A stretch of 64,000 nt of DNA, taken from contig NZ_CALSBS010000008.1 of the NCBI RefSeq assembly GCF_943590815.1, positions 62,001 to 126,000 of the forward strand, in the 5' to 3' direction. The position numbers were made by a program, and so were the translations under genes. Below the pieces are notes generated by a model. That model did not search any database. It saw nothing but the letters and a program-made list of their open reading frames with translations, and was not told the DNA's origin. This DNA comes from Pseudocitrobacter vendiensis (GTDB taxonomy: Bacteria > Pseudomonadota > Gammaproteobacteria > Enterobacterales > Enterobacteriaceae). Each line of letters begins with the position of its first letter. Position 1 is the first letter of the stretch. This document shows positions 9,910 through 20,849 of this stretch, piece after piece.

Positions 9910-10590
9910 ATGCAAAAAGGATTGCTATTCCTCTGCCTTCTCACATCAAGTCTGCCTGCGTTGGCGCAAGATGAAATTCCAACCGCGTTAAAGGGATATT
10001 ACCGCTCCTCTTATAATGAAAGTCATGAACATATATGGTTGAGAAAAGGGCAACCCGAGCTGGAATACTCTATTTGTCTGAATAAGCAGGTAGCGACTGA
10101 AAAGCAGATTGTGGTGATGTGTGGCTATATGACTAACGCTTCGGAACCAGATTCTGCGCCGTTTGATATCTGGTATCTGGACGGAAGTAATATTGCCGCG
10201 CGTAGAACGACGGAAGGCTATGGTCGTAAGGGGGAATCTGGTGATGCAAAAGCGGTAAAAATTGGCGAAAAGTGGGGCGTGATTCTGGAATCAAGCTATA
10301 TGATGCAAGGTGTCGAACAAACCTTTCAGCAGTTTTACGTTGCGAAAGGAAAGGGCATTCAGCTTATTGCTAGTCTTCCAATCCATTCCAGTAACGAAGA
10401 AAATGGTCCGCCAGATAACTTTGATACCCAGGTTGCATTTGCGCAGAAATATACTGGCACCTATCCAAATATGCTTTTACATTCTACCGGAGTATTAGCC
10501 GGTGAGAAAATTAATAAGCAGTGGTCGGTGCCATTTGACTCGAAGACCAATCAATATCTCATCCCTGAAGAAATTGACATTGGTTATTGA
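9910..10590 (+). CDS. Predicted secreted protein of unknown function, repeat-flanked insertion
   Basis: A 226-residue protein I do not recognise. Residues 1-19 form a Sec signal peptide (MQKGLLFLCLLTSSLPALA, cleavage before QDEIP), so the mature product is periplasmic or exported. The mature part is soluble, aromatic-rich and has cysteines at about 56 and 71 that could pair. The coding DNA is visibly more AT-rich than the neighbouring eut and hemF genes. It sits alone between the two 89-bp repeats, in a place where K-12 has eutR directly next to hemF (from memory). The start at 9910 is the only one that gives the signal peptide; the ribosome site is weak. Acquisition by transfer is an inference from composition and flanks. 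Confidence 0.75.
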   Translation: MQKGLLFLCLLTSSLPALAQDEIPTALKGYYRSSYNESHEHIWLRKGQPELEYSICLNKQVATEKQIVVMCGYMTNASEPDSAPFDIWYLDGSNIAARRTTEGYGRKGESGDAKAVKIGEKWGVILESSYMMQGVEQTFQQFYVAKGKGIQLIASLPIHSSNEENGPPDNFDTQVAFAQKYTGTYPNMLLHSTGVLAGEKINKQWSVPFDSKTNQYLIPEEIDIGY

Positions 10591-10622
10591 TTATCAGAGT
10601 TGGTCAGGAATTTTTGGGGCTA

Positions 10623-10711
10623 CTGACGCTGCATCAGCGGATGTGTCAGTAGGCGTAATGTGCGGCCTGTGTGCCGGATGGCGACGCTTTGCGTCTTATC
10701 CGGCCTACAGG
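10623..10711. repeat. 89-bp direct repeat, right copy (duplicated eutR tail plus REP)
   Basis: Second copy of the 9723-9811 sequence with two mismatches. It carries a non-functional copy of the last 27 coding bases of eutR with the stop codon, followed by the REP unit, and ends 15 bases before the hemF stop. Since the eutR remnant has no gene attached, the 811 bases between the repeats look like an insertion accompanied by target duplication. Confidence 0.97.
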
Positions 10712-10725
10712 GTAAGTGCAGGCAA

Positions 10726-12491
<1,766 letters not shown>

Positions 12492-12705
12492 TCGGCCTGA
12501 GTTGTAAAAAATAGTGTTCCAGATGTTATATCGTATCGCGTTTCCCGTTACGACTACTGAAGATTAGAATTGTTTTACTTTTCATTTCAATACGTGACGA
12601 AGCGGCATTATGGCATTTTTTTGCGCTATTTTCGCCAGATATTGGCTAATTCGGACGATCACGCCATAATCACTGTTTTTAAACCCGAGAAGGGGCAGGG
12701 ATACC

Positions 12706-13131
12706 ATGGAGATACGCGTTTTTCGCCAGGCCGATTTCGAAGAGGTCATCACCCTGTGGGAGCGATGCGATCTGCTGCGCCCATGGAACGATCCGGAAAT
12801 GGACATCGAACGCAAAGTGCATCACGACGTCAGCCTGTTCCTGGTGGCAGAAGTAAACGGCGAAGTGGTGGGGACGGTGATGGGCGGCTATGACGGCCAT
12901 CGCGGCTCGGCCTACTACCTTGGCGTGCACCCGGAATTTCGCGGGCGCGGCATTGCCAATGCGCTGCTCAATCGTCTCGAGAAAAAGCTGATTGCGCGCG
13001 GCTGCCCGAAAATTCAGATCATGATCCGCGAAGATAACGACGTGGTGCTGGGCATGTATGAGCGCCTGGGCTACGAGCACAGCGACGTGCTGAATTTAGG
13101 TAAGCGTTTGATTGAAGATGAAGAGTACTAA
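12706..13131 (+). CDS. ypeA: YpeA, GNAT-family acetyltransferase
   Basis: A 141-residue Gcn5-type N-acetyltransferase. The acetyl-CoA loop is [19 protein letters not shown] near residues 75-93, and the fold runs the whole length ([20 protein letters not shown] at the start, [19 protein letters not shown] near the end). Its substrate is not established. It starts at ATG 12706 behind GGGGCAGGGATACC and is divergent from amiA with a 214-base gap holding both promoters. The first yfeZ-type gene starts inside its last codons. Confidence 0.93.
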   Translation: MEIRVFRQADFEEVITLWERCDLLRPWNDPEMDIERKVHHDVSLFLVAEVNGEVVGTVMGGYDGHRGSAYYLGVHPEFRGRGIANALLNRLEKKLIARGCPKIQIMIREDNDVVLGMYERLGYEHSDVLNLGKRLIEDEEY

Positions 13132-13588
13132 GCCGCTACTTTTCTCCTCTGATTACGACGAGACGGGAAAGCTGAAATTGCCCTGGCTCTTCTGGGGCGT
13201 ATTGCTCCTACAGGTTCGCTCTCTATGGCTTGCGATGCATTCCGTTGCTTTTGAGGGGCGGCATTTTGAAGGTTTCGACACCTTTTGCGCCTTATTTCCG
13301 GGTATTCCTGCACTGATTGTTTTTGCTATGGTGGGGCGAGGACGGTTTTACTGGTGCTGGAGCTTTTGGTGTTCAGGACGCTGGATCTTGATTTTCGGGC
13401 AATGGCTGCAGCCTGGATGGTTATTGTTTAACTGGCTAAACGGTGAGCCAATAACGGCCTGGTCGGTGGTCTTTTTTATTGCAAATCTTCTTGCGCTGTA
13501 TTGGGTACACACCAGCCAGCGCTTATGGGCATGTTTTACCCATGAATATGGCTATTCTTCATTTCATTACAAAAATATTCATTACTGA
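13112..13588 (+). CDS. DUF2919 membrane protein, diverged tandem copy of YfeZ
   Basis: A 158-residue inner-membrane protein with about four hydrophobic segments (near residues 27-45, 57-75, 83-105, 115-135). It aligns end to end with the next gene: [20 protein letters not shown] here against PSDYDHHGRLRLPFLFWLVL there, and the same ending pattern RLWACF against RLRACF. The pair is therefore an old tandem duplication. The start at 13112 overlaps ypeA by 20 bases; an alternative ATG at 13118 is almost equally good and gives [11 protein letters not shown]. Function unknown. Confidence 0.8.
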   Translation: MKMKSTKPLLFSSDYDETGKLKLPWLFWGVLLLQVRSLWLAMHSVAFEGRHFEGFDTFCALFPGIPALIVFAMVGRGRFYWCWSFWCSGRWILIFGQWLQPGWLLFNWLNGEPITAWSVVFFIANLLALYWVHTSQRLWACFTHEYGYSSFHYKNIHY

Positions 13589-13614
13589 GAGGGATATCTC
13601 AGGTTGGCGGCAAG

Positions 13615-14064
13615 ATGAAGCATACTGAGTTTTTCCCTTCCGATTACGACCATCATGGCCGCCTGCGTTTACCTTTCCTGTTCTGGCTTGTACTTTTGCT
13701 ACAGGCCCGAACATGGGTATTGTTTGTGATTGCTGGCGCATCGCGCGAGCAGGGCGGCGCGTTGCTTGGGCTGTTTTACCCCGACCACGATAACTTCTGG
13801 CTCGGCCTGCTGCCCGGCGTGCCTGCGGTGCTGACTTTCCTGTTGAGCGGCAGGCGACAGCATTTTCCTCGTTGCTGGCGCGCGCTGCGTCCGTTGCTGA
13901 TTATCGCCCAGGGCGTGCTGCTGGTCTGGCAACCCTGGCTCTGGCTTCAGGGTGAACCGCTTTCCGGTATTGGTCTGAGCCTGGTGGTCATCGACCTGTT
14001 TGCGCTCTGGTGGTTGATGACCAATCCCCGATTACGCGCTTGTTTCCGGGAAATTACAGAATAA
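13615..14064 (+). CDS. yfeZ: YfeZ, DUF2919 inner-membrane protein
   Basis: A 149-residue membrane protein with about four transmembrane segments and a conserved N-terminal SDYD..G.L.LP motif. Position between ypeA and yfeY and length agree with E. coli YfeZ, so this copy is taken as the orthologue and the preceding one as the extra paralogue. No function is known for the family. The start is ATG 13615, preceded by a weak purine stretch (GGCGGCAAG). It is followed after 61 bases by yfeY. Confidence 0.88.
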   Translation: MKHTEFFPSDYDHHGRLRLPFLFWLVLLLQARTWVLFVIAGASREQGGALLGLFYPDHDNFWLGLLPGVPAVLTFLLSGRRQHFPRCWRALRPLLIIAQGVLLVWQPWLWLQGEPLSGIGLSLVVIDLFALWWLMTNPRLRACFREITE

Positions 14065-14125
14065 AGTGCACTTTTTGCTGAGAGCACACTCCAACAGGCT
14101 TGAACAAATAAGAAAGGACTTAGAG

Positions 14126-14701
14126 ATGAAATCGCTGCGTTTACTTGTATGTGCCTTGCCGCTGGCCTTAACCGGCTGTTCCACGCTCTCATCGGTTAAC
14201 TGGTCTGCGGCAAATCCGTGGAACTGGTTTGGTTCCTCGACCGAAGTCACTGAGCAGGGCGTCGGTGGCATCACCAGCTCCACCGCGCTGGATGAACAGG
14301 CGATTAACGACGCGCTGGGCGGCGACTATCGCCTGCGCAGCGGGATGAAAACCGATAATGGAACCATCGTGCGTTACTTCGAAGCGTTGAATGGCGACAA
14401 GCTGGCATTGGTGGTGAACGGCCAAAACGGCAGCGTAAGCCGTATTGATGTGCTGGATAGCGCCATCAAAACCGACAGCGGCGTAGAGATTGGCTCGACC
14501 TTCAGCGATATCTACAGCAAAGCCTACGGGCACTGTCAGAAAGCCACCGGTGATGACAGCGCGGGCGTTGAATGTAAAGCCGAAGGCAGCCAGCATATTA
14601 GTTACCTCTTCACCGGCGAATGGAGCGGCCCGCAGGATTTAATGCCGTCCGATGACGCGCTGAAAAACTGGACGCTGAAGAAGATCGTCTGGCGTCGTTA
14701 A
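14126..14701 (+). CDS. yfeY: YfeY, RpoE-regulon lipoprotein
   Basis: A 191-residue lipoprotein: signal peptide MKSLRLLVCALPLALTGC with lipobox LTGC, the cysteine at 18 being the lipidated residue. The body (SSVNWSAANPWNWFGSSTEV onward) matches E. coli YfeY over its full length (DUF1131). Aspartate is not at position +2, which favours outer-membrane sorting. E. coli yfeY belongs to the envelope-stress sigma-E regulon; I did not identify a confident sigma-E promoter here. The ATG at 14126 follows AGAAAGGACTTAGAG; an upstream in-frame start at 14066 would bury the signal peptide. Confidence 0.92.
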   Translation: MKSLRLLVCALPLALTGCSTLSSVNWSAANPWNWFGSSTEVTEQGVGGITSSTALDEQAINDALGGDYRLRSGMKTDNGTIVRYFEALNGDKLALVVNGQNGSVSRIDVLDSAIKTDSGVEIGSTFSDIYSKAYGHCQKATGDDSAGVECKAEGSQHISYLFTGEWSGPQDLMPSDDALKNWTLKKIVWRR

Positions 14702-14747
14702 TTTTGCGCAAGGTTAATCCTTCGTTCTAAAAAAACGCGTACAATAG

Positions 14748-15698
<951 letters not shown>

Positions 15699-15702
15699 CA
15701 GT

Positions 15703-15829
15703 TGCCTGATGGCGCTACGCTTATCAGGCCTACGGACCGCACGAACCTTGTAGGCCGGGTAAGGCGTCAGCCGCCACCCGGCAAAGCGCCCGTACAACGC
15801 CTGATGACGCTACGCTTATCAGGCCTACC
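15703..15829. repeat. REP cluster downstream of yfeX
   Basis: Three REP units: GCCTGATGGCGCTACGCTTA... (15705-15733), GTAGGCCGGGTAAGGCGTCA... to ...CCACCCGGC (15751-15782), and GCCTGATGACGCTACGCTTA... to ...CAGGCCTAC (15799-15828). In K-12 the murR-murQ-murP-yfeW genes lie between yfeX and ucpA (from memory); here only repeats and a terminator separate them. Confidence 0.93.
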
Positions 15830-15834
15830 TGCTC

Positions 15835-15861
15835 ATCCCCGCATACACGGGGATTTTTTTT
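15835..15861 (+). terminator. Intrinsic terminator of yfeX
   Basis: ATCCCCG-CATACA-CGGGGAT followed by eight T. The stem and T run make it a standard rho-independent terminator for the yfeY/yfeX transcription unit. Confidence 0.9.
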
Positions 15862-15972
15862 ACCTGAGATTTACCCTAATTAGTGAGCTGTTCGGCAGTA
15901 TTCATTTGTTTTTAATGTATTTTCATTGTTAATGGAGTGTAAGGCTCTATCTTCAAAAGGGAGAACATTGAA

Positions 15973-16764
15973 ATGGGTAAACTCACGGGCAAAACCGCAT
16001 TGATTACGGGCGCGTATCAGGGTATCGGCGAAGGCATCGCCAGAACCTTTGCCCGCCATGGCGCGAACCTGATCCTGCTGGATATTTCCGATGAGCTTGA
16101 AAAACTGGCCTATGATCTGGCCGGACGTGGCTATCGTTGTACGGTCGTGAAGGCCGACGTGCGCGACTTCGCTGCTGTTCAGGCGGCCATTGCGCAGGCT
16201 AAAGAGCGGGAAAATAAAATCGATATTCTGGTCAATAACGCGGGTGTCTGTCGCTTAGGCAGCTTCCTCGAGATGAGCGAAGATGATCGTGATTTCCATA
16301 TTGATGTGAATATCAAAGGCGTCTGGAACGTCACGCGAGCCGTATTGCCGGATATGGTGGCGCGCGGCGATGGGCGCATCGTGATGATGTCTTCGGTCAC
16401 GGGCGATATGGTGGCGGACCCAGGCGAAACGGCATATGCGATGTCGAAAGCGGCGATTATTGGCTTAACCAAATCGCTGGCGGTGGAATACGCCCAGTCG
16501 GGTATTCGCGTGAATGCTATCTGCCCGGGTTATGTGCGCACGCCAATGGCGGAAAGCATCGCGCGTCAGTCGAACCCGGAAGACCCGGAATCGGTGCTGA
16601 CGGAGATGGCGAAAGCCATTCCGCTGCGTCGTCTGGCGGACCCATTGGAAGTCGGCGAACTGGCGGCATTCCTCGCTTCTGATGAGTCGAGTTACCTGAC
16701 GGGCACGCAGAACGTCATTGATGGCGGCAGTACGTTGCCGGAAAGCGTCAGCGTCGGTATCTGA
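15973..16764 (+). CDS. ucpA: UcpA, short-chain dehydrogenase/reductase
   Basis: A 263-residue classical SDR oxidoreductase. The cofactor motif TGAYQGIGEGIAR (TGxxxGIG) is near residues 12-24, NNAG near 88-91, and the catalytic Ser-Tyr-Lys set appears as SSVTG (about 139-143) and YAMSKAA (about 155-161). The physiological substrate is not known; E. coli UcpA has been linked to furfural tolerance. It sits just upstream of cysP in the same direction, as in E. coli, but a hairpin and a promoter-rich gap separate them. Confidence 0.95.
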   Translation: MGKLTGKTALITGAYQGIGEGIARTFARHGANLILLDISDELEKLAYDLAGRGYRCTVVKADVRDFAAVQAAIAQAKERENKIDILVNNAGVCRLGSFLEMSEDDRDFHIDVNIKGVWNVTRAVLPDMVARGDGRIVMMSSVTGDMVADPGETAYAMSKAAIIGLTKSLAVEYAQSGIRVNAICPGYVRTPMAESIARQSNPEDPESVLTEMAKAIPLRRLADPLEVGELAAFLASDESSYLTGTQNVIDGGSTLPESVSVGI

Positions 16765-16776
16765 GTCTGACTACTC

Positions 16777-16801
16777 GCCTCTTCACATCCTGTGGAGAGG
16801 C
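16777..16801 (+). terminator. Hairpin after ucpA
   Basis: GCCTCTTCACA-TCC-TGTGGAGAGGC, an 11-base stem with one mismatch, 12 bases after the ucpA stop. No T run follows closely (CTAAAGCCTTATT), so it may act as a weak terminator or an mRNA-stabilising hairpin. Confidence 0.55.
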
Positions 16802-16921
16802 TAAAGCCTTATTCCCTTTTAAACTTCCAAATCACCAAACGGTATATAAAACCGTTACTCCTTTCACACCCGTTATAAATACACTGATGCTTAGAGAATC
16901 ATCACACGACAAGGGTGCGCA
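16802..16921 (+). promoter_or_regulatory. cysP upstream region with probable CysB-controlled promoter
   Basis: The 120 bases before cysP are AT-rich and resemble the E. coli cysP regulatory region (CCAAA..GGTAT..AAACCGTTAC, then CTTTCACACCCGTTATAAATA). TATAAA at 16874-16879 is a likely -10. In E. coli this region binds CysB with N-acetylserine under sulfur limitation. No clean -35 is seen, as is usual for an activator-dependent promoter. Confidence 0.6.
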
Positions 16922-17938
16922 ATGGCCGTTAACTTACTGAAAAAAGGATACCTCACGCTGGCAACTTCCCTGTTGCTGGTCGCGCAGGCGCAGGCAACAG
17001 AGTTGCTGAACAGTTCTTATGACGTCTCTCGCGAGCTCTTTGCCGCCCTGAATACCCCGTTTGAGCAACAATGGGCGAAAGATAACGGCGGCGACAAACT
17101 GACGATAAAACAATCTCATGCCGGGTCATCAAAACAGGCGCTGGCGATTTTGCAGGGCTTAAAAGCAGACGTTGTAACTTATAACCAGGTGACCGACGTG
17201 CAGATCCTGCATGATAAAGGCAAGCTGATCCCGGCGGACTGGCAGTCGCGCCTGCCGAATAACAGCTCGCCGTTCTACTCCACCATGGGCTTCCTGGTGC
17301 GTAAGGGCAACCCGAAGAATATCCATGACTGGAACGACCTGGTGCGCTCCGACGTGAAGCTGATCTTCCCGAACCCAAAAACCTCCGGTAACGCGCGTTA
17401 TACCTATCTGGCGGCATGGGGCGCAGCGGATAAAGCTGACGGTGGCGATAAAGCCAAAACCGAACAGTTTATGACCCAGTTCCTGAAAAACGTTGAAGTG
17501 TTCGATACCGGCGGTCGTGGCGCGACCACTACTTTTGCCGAGCGCGGGCTGGGCGATGTGCTGATTAGCTTCGAATCGGAAGTGAACAACATCCGCAAGC
17601 AGTATGAAGCGCAGGGCTTTGAAGTGGTGATTCCTAAAACCAACATTCTGGCGGAATTCCCGGTAGCGTGGGTCGATAAAAACGTGCAGGCCAACGGTAC
17701 GGAAAAAGCGGCAAAAGCTTACCTGAACTGGCTCTACAGCCCACAGGCGCAAACGATCATTACCGATTATTACTACCGCGTGAATAACCCGGAAGTCATG
17801 GACAAACTGAAAGACAAATTCCCGCAGACCGAGCTGTTTCGCGTGGAAGATAAATTTGGCTCCTGGCCGGAAGTGATGAAAACCCACTTCAACAGCGGCG
17901 GCGAGTTAGACAAGCTGTTAGCGGCGGGGCGTAACTAA
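16922..17938 (+). CDS. cysP: CysP, periplasmic thiosulfate-binding protein
   Basis: A 338-residue binding protein of the sulfate/thiosulfate ABC importer. A Sec signal peptide ([20 protein letters not shown]..., cut after AQAQA near residue 25) precedes the mature chain starting [15 protein letters not shown]. Family signature regions are [20 protein letters not shown] and [20 protein letters not shown]. Its stop and the cysU start share a base (TAATG), giving tight coupling to the permease genes. Confidence 0.97.
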   Translation: MAVNLLKKGYLTLATSLLLVAQAQATELLNSSYDVSRELFAALNTPFEQQWAKDNGGDKLTIKQSHAGSSKQALAILQGLKADVVTYNQVTDVQILHDKGKLIPADWQSRLPNNSSPFYSTMGFLVRKGNPKNIHDWNDLVRSDVKLIFPNPKTSGNARYTYLAAWGAADKADGGDKAKTEQFMTQFLKNVEVFDTGGRGATTTFAERGLGDVLISFESEVNNIRKQYEAQGFEVVIPKTNILAEFPVAWVDKNVQANGTEKAAKAYLNWLYSPQAQTIITDYYYRVNNPEVMDKLKDKFPQTELFRVEDKFGSWPEVMKTHFNSGGELDKLLAAGRN

Positions 17939-18771
17939 TGTTTGCAGTTTCTTCCAGACGCGTGCTGCCGGGCTTTACCTTAAGCCTCGGCACCAGTCTG
18001 CTGTTTGTGTGCCTGATTTTGCTGCTGCCGCTCTCCGCACTGGTGATGCAACTGGCTCAGATGAGCTGGGCGCAGTACTGGGAGGTGATCACCAACCCGC
18101 AGGTGGTCGCGGCCTATAAAGTGACGCTGCTGTCGGCGTTTGTGGCATCGATTTTTAACGGCGTTTTCGGCCTGCTGATGGCGTGGATTTTAACCCGCTA
18201 TCGCTTTCCGGGCCGCACGCTGCTTGATGCGCTGATGGATTTACCGTTTGCGCTACCAACGGCGGTAGCAGGTTTAACGCTGGCCTCGCTCTTTTCCGTG
18301 AACGGTTTTTACGGTGAATGGCTGGCGAAGTTTGATATCAAAGTCACCTATACGTGGCTTGGAATAGCGGTGGCGATGGCCTTTACCAGCATTCCGTTTG
18401 TGGTGCGTACCGTGCAGCCGGTGCTGGAGGAGTTAGGCCCGGAATATGAAGAAGCCGCAGAAACGCTCGGCGCAACGCGCTGGCAGAGTTTCTGCAAAGT
18501 GGTGCTGCCGGAGCTTTCTCCGGCGCTGGTGGCGGGCGTGGCGCTGTCGTTTACCCGTAGTCTCGGTGAGTTTGGTGCGGTGATTTTTATCGCCGGGAAC
18601 ATCGCCTGGAAGACGGAAGTGACGTCGCTGATGATTTTTGTTCGCTTACAGGAGTTTGATTACCCGGCGGCGAGCGCAATTGCTTCGGTGATCCTCGCGG
18701 CATCCCTGCTGCTGCTGTTCTCAATTAACACTCTGCAAAGTCGCTTTGGTCGGCGTGTGGTAGGTCATTAA
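17938..18771 (+). CDS. cysU: CysU (CysT), sulfate/thiosulfate permease subunit
   Basis: A 277-residue inner-membrane permease with about six transmembrane helices. The ABC-interaction (EAA) loop is EEAAETLGATRWQSFCKVVLP near residues 177-197, ahead of SLGEFGAVIFIAGNI. It pairs with CysW in the membrane and with the CysA ATPase. Both its start and its stop overlap neighbours by one base (TAATG), so cysP-U-W are translated as a coupled set. Confidence 0.96.
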   Translation: MFAVSSRRVLPGFTLSLGTSLLFVCLILLLPLSALVMQLAQMSWAQYWEVITNPQVVAAYKVTLLSAFVASIFNGVFGLLMAWILTRYRFPGRTLLDALMDLPFALPTAVAGLTLASLFSVNGFYGEWLAKFDIKVTYTWLGIAVAMAFTSIPFVVRTVQPVLEELGPEYEEAAETLGATRWQSFCKVVLPELSPALVAGVALSFTRSLGEFGAVIFIAGNIAWKTEVTSLMIFVRLQEFDYPAASAIASVILAASLLLLFSINTLQSRFGRRVVGH

Positions 18772-19646
18772 TGGCGGAAGTGACACAGTTGAAGCGTTAT
18801 GACGCGCGCCCGATTAACTGGGGCAAATGGTTTTTGATTGGCACCGGAATGCTGGTTTCGGCGTTCATCCTGCTGGTGCCGATGATTTACATTTTCGTGC
18901 AGGCATTCAGCAAAGGGCTGATGCCGGTGTTACAGAATCTGGCCGATCCGGACATGCTGCACGCCATCTGGCTGACGGTGATGATCGCGCTGATTGCCGT
19001 ACCGGTAAACCTGGTGTTCGGGATTCTGCTGGCCTGGCTGGTGACGCGCTTTAACTTCCCCGGACGCCAGTTGCTGCTGACGCTGCTGGACATTCCGTTT
19101 GCCGTGTCGCCGGTGGTTGCCGGTCTGGTCTATCTGCTGTTCTACGGCTCTAACGGCCCGCTCGGGGGCTGGCTGGATGAACATAATCTGCAAATTATGT
19201 TCTCGTGGCCGGGAATGGTGCTGGTCACCATCTTCGTGACCTGTCCGTTTGTGGTGCGCGAGCTGGTGCCAGTGATGTTAAGCCAGGGCAGCCAGGAAGA
19301 CGAAGCGGCGATTTTGCTTGGCGCGTCTGGCTGGCAGATGTTCCGCCGCGTCACGCTGCCGAACATCCGCTGGGCGCTGCTTTATGGCGTGGTGTTGACC
19401 AACGCCCGCGCGATTGGTGAGTTTGGTGCGGTGTCGGTGGTATCCGGCTCGATTCGCGGCGAAACACTTTCGCTGCCGTTACAGATTGAATTGCTGGAGC
19501 AGGACTACAACACCGTCGGCTCCTTTACCGCCGCGGCGCTGTTGACGCTGATGGCGATTATCACCCTGTTTTTAAAGAGTATGTTGCAGTGGCGCCTGGA
19601 GAATCAGGAAAAACGCGCGCAACAGGAGGAACATCATGAGCATTGA
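18771..19646 (+). CDS. cysW: CysW, sulfate/thiosulfate permease subunit
   Basis: A 291-residue permease, partner of CysU, with about six transmembrane helices and the EAA loop [20 protein letters not shown] near residues 178-197. The C terminus is hydrophilic and charged ([15 protein letters not shown]). Its last 11 bases overlap the start of cysA, where AACAGGAGGAACATC serves as the cysA ribosome site inside the cysW coding region. Confidence 0.96.
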   Translation: MAEVTQLKRYDARPINWGKWFLIGTGMLVSAFILLVPMIYIFVQAFSKGLMPVLQNLADPDMLHAIWLTVMIALIAVPVNLVFGILLAWLVTRFNFPGRQLLLTLLDIPFAVSPVVAGLVYLLFYGSNGPLGGWLDEHNLQIMFSWPGMVLVTIFVTCPFVVRELVPVMLSQGSQEDEAAILLGASGWQMFRRVTLPNIRWALLYGVVLTNARAIGEFGAVSVVSGSIRGETLSLPLQIELLEQDYNTVGSFTAAALLTLMAIITLFLKSMLQWRLENQEKRAQQEEHHEH

Positions 19647-20730
19647 GATTGCCAATATTAAGAAGTCGTTTGGTCGCACCCAGGTGCTGAACGATATCTC
19701 ACTGGATATTCCTTCTGGTCAGATGGTCGCATTGCTGGGGCCGTCCGGTTCCGGGAAAACCACGCTGCTGCGGATTATCGCCGGGCTGGAGCATCAAACC
19801 AGCGGGCATATTCGTTTCCACGGCACCGACGTCAGCCGCCTGCATGCACGCGATCGTAAAGTCGGTTTCGTGTTTCAGCATTACGCGCTGTTCCGCCATA
19901 TGACGGTGTTCGACAATATCGCCTTTGGCCTGACGGTGCTGCCGCGTCGCGAGCGCCCGAATGCCGCGGCGATCAAAGCGAAAGTGACAAAATTACTGGA
20001 AATGGTGCAGCTTGCCCATCTGGCGGATCGTTATCCGGCCCAGCTTTCCGGCGGTCAGAAACAGCGTGTGGCGCTGGCGCGCGCGCTGGCTGTGGAACCG
20101 CAAATTCTGCTGCTCGATGAACCGTTTGGTGCGCTGGATGCGCAGGTGCGTAAAGAGCTGCGTCGCTGGCTGCGTCAACTCCATGAAGAGCTGAAATTCA
20201 CCAGCGTGTTCGTGACCCATGACCAGGAAGAAGCGATGGAAGTCGCCAACCGCGTGGTGGTGATGAGCCAGGGCAATATCGAACAGGCTGATGAACCCGA
20301 TCAGGTCTGGCGCGAGCCGGCGACCCGTTTTGTGCTGGAGTTTATGGGCGAAGTAAACCGCTTGCAGGGAACGATTCGCGGTGGGCAGTTCCACGTTGGT
20401 GCGCACCGCTGGCCGCTGGGATACACCCCTGCGTATCAGGGGCCGGTGGATCTCTTCCTGCGCCCGTGGGAAGTGGATATCAGCCGCCGCACCAGCCTCG
20501 ATTCGCCGCTGCCGGTGCAGGTGCTGGAAGCCAGCCCGAAAGGTCACTACACCCAATTAGTCGTGCAGCCGCTGGGGTGGTATGAAGATCCGCTCACCGT
20601 GGTAATGCGTGGTGATGATGCGCCGGTGCGCGGCGATCGTTTGTTCGTCGGGCTACAACATGCTCGACTGTATAACGGCGACGAGCGTATTGAGTCTCAT
20701 GAGACGCTTGCTCTGGCGGAATCCGCCTGA
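19636..20730 (+). CDS. cysA: CysA, sulfate/thiosulfate ABC transporter ATPase
   Basis: A 364-residue ATPase. Walker A is [12 protein letters not shown] near residues 35-46, the Q loop FVFQHYALF near 77-85, the ABC signature [15 protein letters not shown] near 135-149, Walker [13 protein letters not shown] and the switch histidine [13 protein letters not shown]-terminal TOBE-type regulatory domain (about 240-364) follows. It energises uptake through CysU-CysW with CysP or the separate Sbp protein. Confidence 0.97.
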   Translation: MSIEIANIKKSFGRTQVLNDISLDIPSGQMVALLGPSGSGKTTLLRIIAGLEHQTSGHIRFHGTDVSRLHARDRKVGFVFQHYALFRHMTVFDNIAFGLTVLPRRERPNAAAIKAKVTKLLEMVQLAHLADRYPAQLSGGQKQRVALARALAVEPQILLLDEPFGALDAQVRKELRRWLRQLHEELKFTSVFVTHDQEEAMEVANRVVVMSQGNIEQADEPDQVWREPATRFVLEFMGEVNRLQGTIRGGQFHVGAHRWPLGYTPAYQGPVDLFLRPWEVDISRRTSLDSPLPVQVLEASPKGHYTQLVVQPLGWYEDPLTVVMRGDDAPVRGDRLFVGLQHARLYNGDERIESHETLALAESA

Positions 20731-20750
20731 TAGGTTAATTTGCAGGTTTA

Positions 20751-20830
20751 TCGCCCGGTGGCGCTTCGCTTACCGGGCCTACAGCATATATCATGATTTT
20801 GTAGGCCGGGTAAGCGAAGCGTCACCCGGC
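20751..20830. repeat. REP pair between cysA and cysM
   Basis: Two inverted REP units, CGCCCGGTGGCGCTTCGCTT... to ...CGGGCCTAC and GTAGGCCGGGTAAGCGAAGC... to ...CACCCGGC, form a large palindrome just 20 bases before the cysM GTG start, so it could fold in an mRNA reading from cysA into cysM. Confidence 0.92.
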
Positions 20831-20849
20831 TTTTTCTTGGGCAGAAAAC

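Noticed and set aside
9723-10711. A transposon or insertion sequence between eutR and hemF.
   Set aside because: No transposase and no terminal inverted repeats; the flanks are direct repeats containing the eutR tail and a REP.
15831-15861. CTCATCCCCGCATACACGGG looks like a type I-E CRISPR repeat core.
   Set aside because: It occurs once, has no spacer-repeat periodicity, and the stem is followed directly by eight T, so it is the yfeX terminator.
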